A stretch of 11,994 nt of DNA from Acidimicrobiia bacterium (GCA_016650415.1 JAENVU010000021.1:1-11994); one strand, 5' to 3'; positions 1 through 7,742 are shown, numbered from the stretch's first letter. The notes: generated by a model not told the origin, from the letters alone. A program made the numbers and translations.

Positions 1-71
1 CCGGACATCCTCGGTGACCGGCGCGCACCACCCGGTCCAAGACTCCGGCTCCCGACTTGGCCCGAAGCGCC

Positions 72-908
72 TCAGCTTTGGGTTTGGGAGCGACCGCGTT
101 CCATGATGCCGGCTCGGCGCTTCTCGATCTCGGCCGGGTCGAAGCCCGGTCCCTCCCAGTTGCGCGACACCTCGTCCTCGATGCGCCAGGCCTCGTCGTC
201 GGTCACGAGCGAATTGCGGTCGTAGGTGGAGAGCATGCGCCGCACCGCCACCTGATCGACCGTGCGGCAGTCGGCCGCCAGCTGGCGGCAGTATGGCAGC
301 AGCTCGTCGTGGGGAACCACGTGATTGACCAGGCCCCAGTCGTACGCCAGCGCGGCATCGACGAAGTTCCCGGTCACGCTCATCTCGCGGGCGCGAGCGA
401 CGCCGACCCGCTGAGGGAGGAGCACCGTGAGCCCCCAACCCGGCATGACGCCCACGCGCGCGTGAGTGTCGGCGAACCGGGCCCGTTCGGAGGCGATCAG
501 GAAGTCGCACGCGAGGGCGAGTTCCAAGCCACCGGTCACCGCGACACCGTTCACCGCGCCGATCAGCAGCTTCGTGCGTGGGGGCAAGGCACCGCGCCAC
601 GGGGGTTGACCGTCGCGGCTCCGCCCGTCCATGTCGACACTCTGGGGAGCGGCGGCGCCCGCGCCCGACCGCAACTCGTCACCGCCGACATCGCCGGCAC
701 CGAACTCCTTCAGGTCCACCCCGGCGGAGAACGCGGGATCCGCGCCCGTGAGGATCATCACGTCGACGCCGTGATCCGCCTCGAGCTCGGTGATGACGGC
801 AGGAAGCCGACGGCGGACGGCACGGTTGAGGGCATTGCGGGCCTCGGGACGATTGATGGTGATCGTGGCGACGCCATCGGCGATGTCGACCACTACCGGC
901 TCGGTCAT
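72..908 (-). CDS. Enoyl-CoA hydratase/isomerase (crotonase) family protein
   Basis: The 278-residue protein has the crotonase fold, which acts on acyl-CoA thioesters in the cytoplasm, usually in beta-oxidation-like pathways. The first oxyanion-hole region is PAFSAGVDLKEF (residues 58-69); the second is NGVAVTGGLELALACD (120-135), with a glutamate at 129 in the place of the first catalytic Glu of hydratases. The segment ADTHARVGVMPGWG (146-159) has His149 where classical hydratases carry the second catalytic Glu, so simple enoyl-CoA hydration is doubtful. A polar, Gly/Ala-rich stretch (about 70-112) lengthens the loop between the two regions. The ATG at 908 was chosen because the crotonase homology begins at once (VVVDIADGVATITINRPEARNAL); the frame stays open upstream to 1547 only as antisense of the SDR gene. 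It is divergent from that SDR gene with 45 bases between starts. Family is sure; the reaction is not. Confidence 0.9.
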   Translation of the reverse strand: MTEPVVVDIADGVATITINRPEARNALNRAVRRRLPAVITELEADHGVDVMILTGADPAFSAGVDLKEFGAGDVGGDELRSGAGAAAPQSVDMDGRSRDGQPPWRGALPPRTKLLIGAVNGVAVTGGLELALACDFLIASERARFADTHARVGVMPGWGLTVLLPQRVGVARAREMSVTGNFVDAALAYDWGLVNHVVPHDELLPYCRQLAADCRTVDQVAVRRMLSTYDRNSLVTDDEAWRIEDEVSRNWEGPGFDPAEIEKRRAGIMERGRSQTQS

Positions 909-941
909 GGGGGTTCCCGTTCCTGGGCGGATGAAGGTCGA

Positions 942-947
942 TACTCT
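942..947 (+). promoter_or_regulatory. Putative -10 box of a leaderless promoter for the SDR gene
   Basis: TACTCT fits the actinobacterial TANNNT -10 pattern and ends six bases before the ATG at 954, so transcription could begin at the start codon itself. No Shine-Dalgarno sequence is visible before that ATG, which fits a leaderless mRNA. I see no clear -35 element. This is pattern reading only. Confidence 0.35.
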
Positions 948-953
948 GCCACG

Positions 954-1742
954 ATGATCATGAACCGGTTCGACCTCACCAACCGTGTCGCCATCGTCAC
1001 CGGTGCCGGCAAGGGCATCGGCGCCGGCTGCGCCCTCGGGCTCGCAGAAGTGGGCGCCGACATCGTGCTCGCCGCCCGCACCGCGACCGATCTCGAGACG
1101 GTCGCCGAGCAGATCCGGGCCCTCGGCCGCCGGGCACTGGTCGTTCCGACCGACGTCACCGACGGTGACCAGCGCACGGCGCTCGTCGACCACGCCATGA
1201 CGGAGTTCGGTCGGGTCGACATCCTCGTCAACAATGCGGGCGGGTGGGACCCGCGGCCGGTGATGCACACCAGCATTCGGGCGATGGAAGGGGCCTTCAC
1301 GTTCAACGTGATCGCCGCCTTCTCCCTCACCCAACTCTGCGTTCCCAACATGGTGGCGGGCGGCGGTGGCAGCGTCGTCAACATCTCGTCCCGTGCCGCC
1401 AGCATGGTGCAGCCGTGCTTCGTCGCGTACGCCACGGCCAAGGCCGCGCTCTCGATGATGACCCGGGCCATGGCGCCGGAGTTGGCGCCGAAAGTCCGGG
1501 TGAACGCGATCGAGGTCGGGGGTGTCGAGACCGCGGCGCTCGAACACGTACTGACCGACGATTCCGTACGCCGCCAGCTCGAGACCGGGACACCGATGCA
1601 GCGGATCGGCCAGCCCGAGGACATCGCGGCAGCCGTCGTCTACCTCGGGTCGGACGCGTCGAGTTGGGTGACCGGCAAGATCTTCGAAGTCGACGGTGGC
1701 GTCGAGTCGCCGGCGTTCACGGTTCCGTTTTCGCCACTCTGA
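954..1742 (+). CDS. SDR family NAD(P)-dependent oxidoreductase
   Basis: This is a classical short-chain dehydrogenase/reductase of 262 residues, the usual length, expected to oxidise an alcohol or reduce a carbonyl with NAD(P)(H) in the cytosol. The cofactor motif TGAGKGIG is at residues 16-23, NNAG at 93-96, the active-site Asn at 118, Ser at 145/146 (NISS), and the catalytic YATAK at 159-163. The usual NAIAPG after the active site is replaced by NAIEVGGVET (184-193), which is slightly unusual. The C-terminal VTGKIFEVDGG is typical of the family. ATG 954 is taken as start because the SDR fold begins about eight residues later; ATG 960 is an alternative. The frame is open back to 57, but that part is antisense to the crotonase gene. 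Substrate unknown; the divergent crotonase-family neighbour suggests a joint role in acyl-CoA or alicyclic compound breakdown (inference). Confidence 0.93.
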   Translation: MIMNRFDLTNRVAIVTGAGKGIGAGCALGLAEVGADIVLAARTATDLETVAEQIRALGRRALVVPTDVTDGDQRTALVDHAMTEFGRVDILVNNAGGWDPRPVMHTSIRAMEGAFTFNVIAAFSLTQLCVPNMVAGGGGSVVNISSRAASMVQPCFVAYATAKAALSMMTRAMAPELAPKVRVNAIEVGGVETAALEHVLTDDSVRRQLETGTPMQRIGQPEDIAAAVVYLGSDASSWVTGKIFEVDGGVESPAFTVPFSPL

Positions 1743-1808
1743 GCGGTCACCGTCGTCGCGGGTTCACATCGCCCGGCGAAGTTCCACCACCTCGGCCGCG
1801 CCGCGGCG

Positions 1809-1814
1809 TACCGT
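1809..1814 (+). promoter_or_regulatory. Putative -10 box for the coiled-coil protein gene
   Basis: TACCGT fits TANNNT and would start a transcript around 1820-1822, giving a leader of about 25 bases that contains the poly-G tract before the GTG at 1847. It also overlaps an alternative GTG at 1813. The assignment rests on position and pattern alone. Confidence 0.25.
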
Positions 1815-1831
1815 GCGACCCGGAGATTCGA

Positions 1832-1840
1832 GGGGGGGGG
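1832..1840 (+). repeat. Poly-G tract (nine G) in the translation-initiation region
   Basis: Nine consecutive G follow GATTCGA and end six bases before the GTG start at 1847, where a Shine-Dalgarno sequence belongs. Such runs are prone to slippage in replication, and here a length change would alter ribosome binding. Losing one G would also join an upstream GTG (1813) to the downstream reading frame. Whether the length varies cannot be told from one sequence. Confidence 0.6.
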
Positions 1841-1846
1841 CCACGC

Positions 1847-2509
1847 GTGAGGTGGAAACGGCAACGGACACGGGCGGCCGAACTCGCCGCGGTCCACGCC
1901 GAAACCGCGCGCATGCAGGTCAACCTGCTCCGGATCGAACTCACGAAACTGCACGAGGAACTGGCGCGCCGCGACATCGAGATGCTCAGCGCACTCAGCC
2001 GGGCGAGCAACGTCAACGACACACTCCGCCAGCAGCTCGAGGCCGAACACACCACCCACGCTCGCCTCGCCCGCTCGATCGACCGCCTCGCCATGTTTCT
2101 CGCGGCACCGCCGATGCCGGTCCCGATCGTCGACACGGTCGCCCCCGCGGCCCAGGGCGCCGGAACCATCATCGGCGGCACGATCGATCCGACGCGGGCA
2201 CCCCAAGCCGTCGACGCGGTCGAAGTAATCGCGGCGATCGATCTGACCGACGACGCTCCGGTCGACCTCCGGCTGGAAGTCCCCGTTGCGCCGACGACCC
2301 GCGACGAACGACCCCTCGCCTGCGAAGTGCACCTTCAGTTCGGTGATCGTTGGATCGACGGGTTTCAGATCGAGGAGACGATCCAGGCCGAGACGACCAC
2401 CCAGTTCCGCCTGCGCCGACGCGTCGACGGTTGGATCCTCCCCGAGCTCTTCGACGAATCCGAGGTTCGCGTGTTCGTGCAACCCGCCGTCGACCCGAGT
2501 CGCAGCTGA
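1847..2509 (+). CDS. Uncharacterised protein with N-terminal coiled coil
   Basis: I do not recognise this 220-residue protein. Residues 1-12 are strongly basic (RWKRQRTR). Residues 10-85 form a long charged helix with heptad-like spacing of Leu/Ile/Met, probably a coiled coil. Residues 88-125 are Pro/Ala/Gly-rich and look like a linker. From about 125 the sequence alternates hydrophobic and charged residues (CEVHLQFGDRWIDGF near 159; a patch of four basic residues, RLRRR, at 188-192; DGWILPELFDE near 194), suggesting a small beta-rich domain. There is no signal peptide or membrane segment. GTG 1847 was chosen for its purine-rich upstream tract; ATG 1913 is an alternative start, and the frame remains open upstream as a shadow of the SDR gene. 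It converges on the next gene with 11 bases between stops. Codon use fits a real gene; function unknown. Confidence 0.72.
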   Translation: MRWKRQRTRAAELAAVHAETARMQVNLLRIELTKLHEELARRDIEMLSALSRASNVNDTLRQQLEAEHTTHARLARSIDRLAMFLAAPPMPVPIVDTVAPAAQGAGTIIGGTIDPTRAPQAVDAVEVIAAIDLTDDAPVDLRLEVPVAPTTRDERPLACEVHLQFGDRWIDGFQIEETIQAETTTQFRLRRRVDGWILPELFDESEVRVFVQPAVDPSRS

Positions 2510-2520
2510 ACCGACGCGGC

Positions 2521-3567
2521 TCAGGGAGTGCGGGCGCGGCCGGCGATCAACGGGAGGTCGAGGTAGGTCTTGATGCCCGGCTCGGCCTCGCACACGTACG
2601 GAACCGCGTTCACGCAGTGCATCGCCGGCGCAGTGAGCCCGATCTCGGGGTTCTCGCCGACCACCGGCGGGTGAAGCCCGTGGACGACCACCGACACCGG
2701 CGGCTCACCGGTGATCTCGGCCTCGAATCGTTGGCCCTCGGTACCGAACGACCAGGCCGGATCCAGGTGCTCCTCACCCATCAGCCAGTTGACCCGCACG
2801 GTGATCACGGGCTCGCCGTCGACGAGTCCTTCCCAGGTGAATCGTTGCGCGGCCACCGTTCCCGCGTCGATGACGCCGACGGGTGAGTCGAAGTCCTGGG
2901 TCGCGACCGCCATCTCGTGGGTCGTGCGCTTGTCGGCGTCGAGGGTCCACCCCAACTCGTCGGCGATCATGTCGATGGACTCGCAGAAGCCGAGGCCGAG
3001 CATCGTCGGCATCGGGCTGGTCTTGGCCGCCTCGGGCGGTGTGCCGAACATCATGACGTCGCGCACGACCGACGCGGTCGGGTAGTTGCGAATGTCGGAG
3101 AACTCCTCGGCCCGCACATGGGTGATGTCGCGACACCACGACGAGAGCATCAATGGCAGCCGTTCGGTGATCCCACCGGGATTGATGCCCGTGCCGTGCA
3201 GCGTCGAACCGCCTCGCCGACACGCGTCTTCGATCGCCGCGATCTTCGGAGATTCGCCGGGGTAGATCCACCCGACCGGCGTGACGACGTTCTTCCCCGA
3301 CTCGAGCAGGCGGATGACCGTGGTCGTGCTCGCGAGCACGGGTGAATACACGACACAGTCGGCGTCCATCGCGATCAGCGCGTCGACGTCGTTGGTTGCG
3401 AGCACCCCGATCGGATCGATGCCACAGATCTCGCCGACATCCTTGCCGGACTTGTCAGGGCTGTGGACCCAGGCTCCGACCAACTCCAGCTCGGGATGTG
3501 CGAGCACTCCCAGAATCGCCTCTTGTCCGACCATTCCGGTCGCCCACTGGATCACTTTGTACGTCAT
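2521..3567 (-). CDS. Dihydrodipicolinate reductase-like NAD(P)-dependent dehydrogenase
   Basis: The 348-residue protein starts with a Rossmann dinucleotide-binding fold (VIQWATGMVGQEAI, residues 5-18) and continues with DADCVVYSP (68-76), GKNVVTPVGW (91-100) and HGTGINPGG (124-132). This arrangement is typical of an actinobacterial family annotated as dihydrodipicolinate reductase or NAD(P)H-dependent amine dehydrogenase. The DapB signature (HHxxKxDAPSGTA) is absent, so a role in lysine synthesis is unlikely; a catabolic reductase or dehydrogenase is a better guess. The start is ATG 3567, with GAGGG (complement of 3575-3579) placed seven bases upstream as ribosome binding site. The frame runs open to 4086 only because it lies antisense to the amidohydrolase gene. 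It is divergent from that amidohydrolase with 46 bases between starts, so the two may share a control region. Substrate unknown. Confidence 0.88.
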   Translation of the reverse strand: MTYKVIQWATGMVGQEAILGVLAHPELELVGAWVHSPDKSGKDVGEICGIDPIGVLATNDVDALIAMDADCVVYSPVLASTTTVIRLLESGKNVVTPVGWIYPGESPKIAAIEDACRRGGSTLHGTGINPGGITERLPLMLSSWCRDITHVRAEEFSDIRNYPTASVVRDVMMFGTPPEAAKTSPMPTMLGLGFCESIDMIADELGWTLDADKRTTHEMAVATQDFDSPVGVIDAGTVAAQRFTWEGLVDGEPVITVRVNWLMGEEHLDPAWSFGTEGQRFEAEITGEPPVSVVVHGLHPPVVGENPEIGLTAPAMHCVNAVPYVCEAEPGIKTYLDLPLIAGRARTP

Positions 3568-3598
3568 CCCTGCACCCTCGCACACACCGTCGACCTGT

Positions 3599-3604
3599 GG
3601 AAAG
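3599..3604 (+). promoter_or_regulatory. Ribosome binding site of the D-aminoacylase-like gene
   Basis: GGAAAG lies nine bases before ATG 3614 and supports that start over the longer open frame, which extends upstream through the divergent gene. Confidence 0.4.
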
Positions 3605-3613
3605 CTCCGACTC

Positions 3614-5368
3614 ATGACCGCCGAACTCATCATCCGCAACGGCACCATCGTCGACGGCACCGGCTCGCCGCGCTTCGTCGGCGATGTCGAGATCACCGAC
3701 GGCATCATCACCGCCGTCGGGACCGTCGACGCTCGGGGTGGGCGCGAGATCGATGGCGACGGGCTGGTCGTCACCCCCGGATTCGTCGACATCCACACGC
3801 ACTTCGACGGCCAGGTCACGTGGGACCCGATCGTCGCCCCGTCGTCGCTCCACGGGGTCACGACCATCGCGATGGGCAACTGCGGCGTCGGCTTCGCGCC
3901 CGCGCAGATCGAGAAACACGACTGGCTCATCGGGCTGCTCGAAGGCGTCGAGGACATCCCCGGCACCGCACTCGCCGAAGGGCTCACCTGGGACTGGCAG
4001 ACGTTCCCCGAGTACCTCGACTCGATCGCGGCGAAGCCCCATACCGTCGACATCGGCACGCATCTCCCGCACGCGGCCCTGCGCACCTACGTGATGGGCG
4101 AACGGGGTGCGGATCACACCGAAGCCCCCACCGACGACGAACTCGCGCGAATGGCCACCCTCACCCGCGAGGCGCTCGATGCCGGTGCGATCGGGTTCGC
4201 GACGAGCCGCACCGACGTGCACCGCACGAAGGACGGCACGAACATCGGCACGCTCACGGCGAGCGAGCGCGAGTTGTTGACGCTCGCGGAGGCGATGCGC
4301 GACGCGGGGACGGGCGTCACCCAACTCATCTCCGACGCGTACCAGACCCCGGACGACACCTTCGCGAATCGCGAGATGGATCTCATCGAAGCGTTCGCGC
4401 GCACGAGCGGGCGTCCACTGAGCTTCACCGTGCAGCAGGCGTTCCACTCCCCTGATCGGTGGCGCCACCTCTTCTCCCGGGTCTCGGACATGCGCGCGGC
4501 GGGGCTCGACATCAAGCCCCAAGTGGCATCACGACCGATCGGCGTGTTGCTCGGGCTGGAAGCGACCGCGAGTCCGTTCCTGTTCACCCCTTCGGCATCC
4601 GAACTCTCCGAACTCCCATTGGCCGAGCGAGTCGCCGCGTTCCGCGACCCGGAACGCAAGCGTCGGATTCTCGAAGAACACGCAGCGATGGTCGCGACAC
4701 TTCCCGACGGCATGTTCCGCTCGATCGTCTCCGGTTGGGACGTGATGTTCGCGTTGACCGATCCGGTCGACTACGAGCTGGACGCCGCCGATTCGATCGG
4801 CGCGCACGCGCGCGCCGCGGGCTCAGATCCGGCGAGCGTCGTCTACGACATGTTGCTCGAGTGCGACGGCCACCAGCTGATCTACCTCCCGCTGTTCAAC
4901 TTCGCTCACGGCAACTACGACGATCTGCACGAGATGATCACGACACCGTTCTCGCTCTTCGGCCTCTCCGACGCCGGCGCGCACTGCGGCGCGATCTGCG
5001 ATGCGTCGATGCCGACGAGTTCGATCGTGCTCTGGTCCCGCGACCGCCGCGGGGGTGACACCGTTCCGCTCGAGGCGATCGTGCACCAACAGACCCAGCG
5101 CACCGCCGCGCACGTCGGCTGGCTCGACCGCGGCGTCCTCCAGCCGGGGTACGTCGGGGATGTGAACGTCCTCGACCTCGATGCGCTCGAATGCCGGATC
5201 CCGCACCTGGTGCACGATCTCCCGGCGGGCGGACGCCGGCTGATGCAGGAAGCATCCGGCTACCGGTACACGATCAAATCCGGAACCGTGACCTTCGAGG
5301 ACGGCCACCACACCGGCGTCGTCCCCGGCCGACTCCTGCGGGGCGCGCAGCGCCGCGCGGCCGGCTAG
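3614..5368 (+). CDS. Amidohydrolase, N-acyl-D-amino-acid deacylase-like
   Basis: This 584-residue cytosolic metal hydrolase belongs to the D-aminoacylase/dihydroorotase-like amidohydrolases. The N-terminal beta domain carries IIRNGTIVDGTGSPRF (6-21). The metal-binding HTH is at 61-63 in TPGFVDIHTHFDG, followed by GNCGVGFAP (88-96), whose Cys90 matches the zinc-bridging Cys of D-aminoacylases. SDAGAHCG (452-459) supplies the late catalytic Asp. The C-terminus returns to the beta domain (LQPGYVGDVNVLD). Where D-aminoacylases usually have a metal-ligand His after a GRP motif, this one reads GRPLSFTVQQ (267-276), so the metal site may differ. The protein is longer than typical D-aminoacylases (about 480 residues) but similar to actinobacterial relatives. 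It would hydrolyse an amide or N-acyl bond; the substrate is unknown. It precedes the sulfatase by 79 bases on the same strand and could be partly cotranscribed. Confidence 0.9.
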   Translation: MTAELIIRNGTIVDGTGSPRFVGDVEITDGIITAVGTVDARGGREIDGDGLVVTPGFVDIHTHFDGQVTWDPIVAPSSLHGVTTIAMGNCGVGFAPAQIEKHDWLIGLLEGVEDIPGTALAEGLTWDWQTFPEYLDSIAAKPHTVDIGTHLPHAALRTYVMGERGADHTEAPTDDELARMATLTREALDAGAIGFATSRTDVHRTKDGTNIGTLTASERELLTLAEAMRDAGTGVTQLISDAYQTPDDTFANREMDLIEAFARTSGRPLSFTVQQAFHSPDRWRHLFSRVSDMRAAGLDIKPQVASRPIGVLLGLEATASPFLFTPSASELSELPLAERVAAFRDPERKRRILEEHAAMVATLPDGMFRSIVSGWDVMFALTDPVDYELDAADSIGAHARAAGSDPASVVYDMLLECDGHQLIYLPLFNFAHGNYDDLHEMITTPFSLFGLSDAGAHCGAICDASMPTSSIVLWSRDRRGGDTVPLEAIVHQQTQRTAAHVGWLDRGVLQPGYVGDVNVLDLDALECRIPHLVHDLPAGGRRLMQEASGYRYTIKSGTVTFEDGHHTGVVPGRLLRGAQRRAAG

Positions 5369-5433
5369 CGCCGAGGCGCAACGCAGGTCCACCCCGGCTG
5401 GGGCACGGCCGTGCGCGGGTTCGGCGACGCCGG

Positions 5434-5439
5434 TACCCT
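5434..5439 (+). promoter_or_regulatory. Putative -10 box of a leaderless promoter for the sulfatase operon
   Basis: TACCCT fits TANNNT and ends eight bases before GTG 5448. No Shine-Dalgarno sequence precedes that GTG, so a leaderless transcript starting at or near the codon is plausible. The preceding 79-base gap has room for a promoter but no clear -35 element. Confidence 0.35.
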
Positions 5440-5447
5440 CACCGCGC

Positions 5448-7739
5448 GTGACTCAACGATTCGAGGGGACGGTCGGCGACACGTGGCGGGAATCGGAGCC
5501 GTGGTGGCCACCGGATCCCACTCCGCCGGCGAATGCACCCAACGTGGTGCTCGTCGTGCTCGACGACGTCGGCTACGCGCAGCTCGGCTGTTACGGCTCG
5601 GACATCGCCACCCCGGTCATCGACGGACTCGCGGCGCGCGGCGTTCGGCTCGCGAACTTCCATACGACCGCGCTGTGCTCCCCGACCCGCGCCTGCCTGC
5701 TGACCGGTCGGAACCATCACTCGAACGGCATGGCACGCGTGGCAGATCTGGCCGTCGGATTCCCCGGGTACAACGGCATCATCCCGAAGGAGAACGGATT
5801 CCTCTCCGAGATCCTCGGCGAACACGGCTACATGCCGCTGGCCGTCGGCAAGTGGCATCTCACTCCCGGTGACGAAACCCATTTCGCCGCGCCGCGCGAT
5901 TCGTGGCCGTGCGGCCGCGGGTTCCGCCACTGGTACGGCTTCCACGGTGGCGAGACCCATCAGTTCGTCCCGAACCTGTTCCGCGACCACACCGCAACGC
6001 TCCCACCGCGCAGTGAGGAGGAGGGCTACCACCTCACCGAAGACCTCGCCGACGAGGCGATCGCGATGCTGGGTGCGCTCCGGAGCGTCGAGCCCGAGAT
6101 GCCCTTCTACCTCCACTTCGCCACCGGCGCGTGCCACTCCCCGCATCACGCACCCGACGAGTGGCGGGAGCAGTACCGGGGAAAGTTCGACCAGGGCTGG
6201 GATCACTGGCGGGAGGAGACGTTCGCCCGCCAGCAGGCGTTGGGGCTCTTGCCGGAGGGAACGCAACTGTCGCCGCGCCCGCACTGGGTGCCCGCGTGGG
6301 ACGAACTCGAACCGGACGACCAAGCGGTCGCGGCCCGCTTCCAGGAGTGTTTCGCGGCGTTCCTCGCCCACACCGACGCGCAGATCGGCCGCGTCCTCGA
6401 GTTCGTCGAGGAGTTGGGCGAGACCGACAACACCATCGTCGTCGTCGTCTCCGACAACGGTGCCTCCTCGGAGGGGGGTTCACTCGGTTCGATCAACGAC
6501 GCGCGCATCTGGAACGGCGTCCCCGCGGGGCGCAAGGAGCTGCGAGCCCGCGTCGACGAGATCGGCACCGCAAGCACCCACAACAACTATCCGTGGGGTT
6601 GGACCATGGCCGGCAACACCCCGTTCCGGCGGTGGAAGCGGGAGGTCCACGAAGGCGGCATCGCCGATCCGTGCATCGTGCACTGGCCCGCCGGCATCCG
6701 GGCCCGAGACGAGATCCGACCCCAGTTCGCCCACGCGATCGACGTGCTGCCGACCCTCTTGGAACTCATCGGGGTCGACGCGCCCGCCGAGATCGGCGGC
6801 ATCGCGCAGGCCCCGATCGAGGGAACGAGCTTCGCCTACCTCCTCGACGATGGTGCGGCGCCCGAGCAGCACACGACGCAGTACTTCGAGATGCTCGGCT
6901 CCCGTGCGATCTATCACGACGGCTGGAAGGCGGTGACGTTCAAACCGCTCGGTCACATGTACGACGACGGCATCGACCCCGACGCGCCGTTCGACGAAGA
7001 CGTGTGGGAACTCTTCGATGTCCGCACCGACCCGAGTGAGACGACCAACCTGGCCGAACACGACCCCGAACGGCTCGCGGCGATGATCGACCTCTGGTGG
7101 GAGGAAGCCCGGAAGTATCAGGTCCTGCCGCTCGACAACCGGCCGGTCGCCGCGCTGCTCGCGCCGCGGCGGCCGTTCCACGAACGGGACCACGCGGTCT
7201 TCTGGCCGACGAACCAGCCGGTGCCGGAGGAGAACGCGATCAACGTGCGCGGTCGGTCCCACGAACTGCGGGCAACCGTCGACATCCCCGTCGGCGTCGC
7301 GCCGCAGGGGGTACTACTGGCCATGGGGACGGTCCTCGGTGGGTGGTCGTTCCAGGTCCTCGACGGGTGCCTCCGCTATGTCTCTAACTACGTCGGCCGC
7401 GACCGGTACACCGTCGAGGCCGACGTGCTGATCGGGCCCGGCGCGCACGAGCTCGTCATGCGCTTCGACGCGCGGCCCGACTTCTCCGGCACCGTGCATC
7501 TCCTCGTGGATGACGTCGAAGTGGGCACGGGCGAGATCCCCCGCACGACGCCCGTCCGGCACTCGATCAGTGGCGCGGGGATGACGTGCGGCTGGGAACA
7601 GGGTCCGCCGGTCGGCCCGGGGTATGCCGCGCCGTTCCGGTTCACCGGCACGTTGCATCAGGTGACGGTCAGCGTCCACGACCCGGCGCGGTCGCGGGAC
7701 CCCGCGACCGAGTTCGAAGTCATCATGAGCGAGCAGTAG
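5448..7739 (+). CDS. Arylsulfatase, cytoplasmic long actinobacterial type
   Basis: The 763-residue protein is a type I sulfatase, which hydrolyses sulfate esters using a formylglycine made from cysteine. The signature CSPTR is at 77-81. Known active-site residues can all be placed: Asp39 and Asp40 (VVLDDVGY), Cys77, Arg81, Lys135 and His137 (VGKWHLTP), His230 (GACHSPHHAP), Asp336 and Asn337 (VSDNG) and Lys397 (FRRWKREVHEGG). There is no signal peptide; WWPPDPTPPANAPNVV leads directly into the catalytic core, as in long mycobacterial arylsulfatases. Residues from about 600 to 763 form an extra beta-rich C-terminal domain (RSHELRATV, GAHELVMRFDARPDFSG). GTG 5448 is the start; the frame has no other good candidate before the conserved core. 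Sulfatase modification requires a formylglycine-generating enzyme, which is not in the window. The next gene starts 12 bases later, so they are very probably cotranscribed. Substrate unknown. Confidence 0.95.
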   Translation: MTQRFEGTVGDTWRESEPWWPPDPTPPANAPNVVLVVLDDVGYAQLGCYGSDIATPVIDGLAARGVRLANFHTTALCSPTRACLLTGRNHHSNGMARVADLAVGFPGYNGIIPKENGFLSEILGEHGYMPLAVGKWHLTPGDETHFAAPRDSWPCGRGFRHWYGFHGGETHQFVPNLFRDHTATLPPRSEEEGYHLTEDLADEAIAMLGALRSVEPEMPFYLHFATGACHSPHHAPDEWREQYRGKFDQGWDHWREETFARQQALGLLPEGTQLSPRPHWVPAWDELEPDDQAVAARFQECFAAFLAHTDAQIGRVLEFVEELGETDNTIVVVVSDNGASSEGGSLGSINDARIWNGVPAGRKELRARVDEIGTASTHNNYPWGWTMAGNTPFRRWKREVHEGGIADPCIVHWPAGIRARDEIRPQFAHAIDVLPTLLELIGVDAPAEIGGIAQAPIEGTSFAYLLDDGAAPEQHTTQYFEMLGSRAIYHDGWKAVTFKPLGHMYDDGIDPDAPFDEDVWELFDVRTDPSETTNLAEHDPERLAAMIDLWWEEARKYQVLPLDNRPVAALLAPRRPFHERDHAVFWPTNQPVPEENAINVRGRSHELRATVDIPVGVAPQGVLLAMGTVLGGWSFQVLDGCLRYVSNYVGRDRYTVEADVLIGPGAHELVMRFDARPDFSGTVHLLVDDVEVGTGEIPRTTPVRHSISGAGMTCGWEQGPPVGPGYAAPFRFTGTLHQVTVSVHDPARSRDPATEFEVIMSEQ

Positions 7740-7742
7740 GAG
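7738..7742 (+). promoter_or_regulatory. Ribosome binding site of the ACMSD-like amidohydrolase
   Basis: AGGAG overlaps the sulfatase stop codon and lies nine bases before ATG 7752. This is the arrangement of a translationally coupled downstream gene and fixes the start. Confidence 0.65.

Noticed and set aside
1..71. Possible beginning of another minus-strand gene (ATG complement at 6-8 after a GAGG) and a 6-base inverted repeat (16-21 with 32-37)
   Set aside because: Only two codons lie inside the window, and the hairpin has no T-tract, so neither a gene nor a terminator can be supported.
57..953. An upstream extension of the SDR frame by about 299 codons
   Set aside because: It is antisense to the crotonase gene and contains no recognisable domain; the SDR fold starts right after ATG 954.
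72..1547. A continuous 491-codon frame on the minus strand covering the crotonase and beyond
   Set aside because: Only the part from 908 down matches a protein family. The rest is antisense of the SDR gene and has the low-complexity Arg/Asp/His-rich composition of a shadow frame in G+C-rich DNA.
1640..2593. A 317-codon open frame on the minus strand over the coiled-coil gene
   Set aside because: The plus-strand frame has a coherent helix/linker/domain layout and a better codon pattern. The minus frame crosses three gene boundaries and shows no domain.
5392..5403. A CCCC-GGCT-GGGG hairpin after the D-aminoacylase-like gene as terminator
   Set aside because: The stem is only four base pairs and no T-run follows; such elements arise by chance at this base composition.
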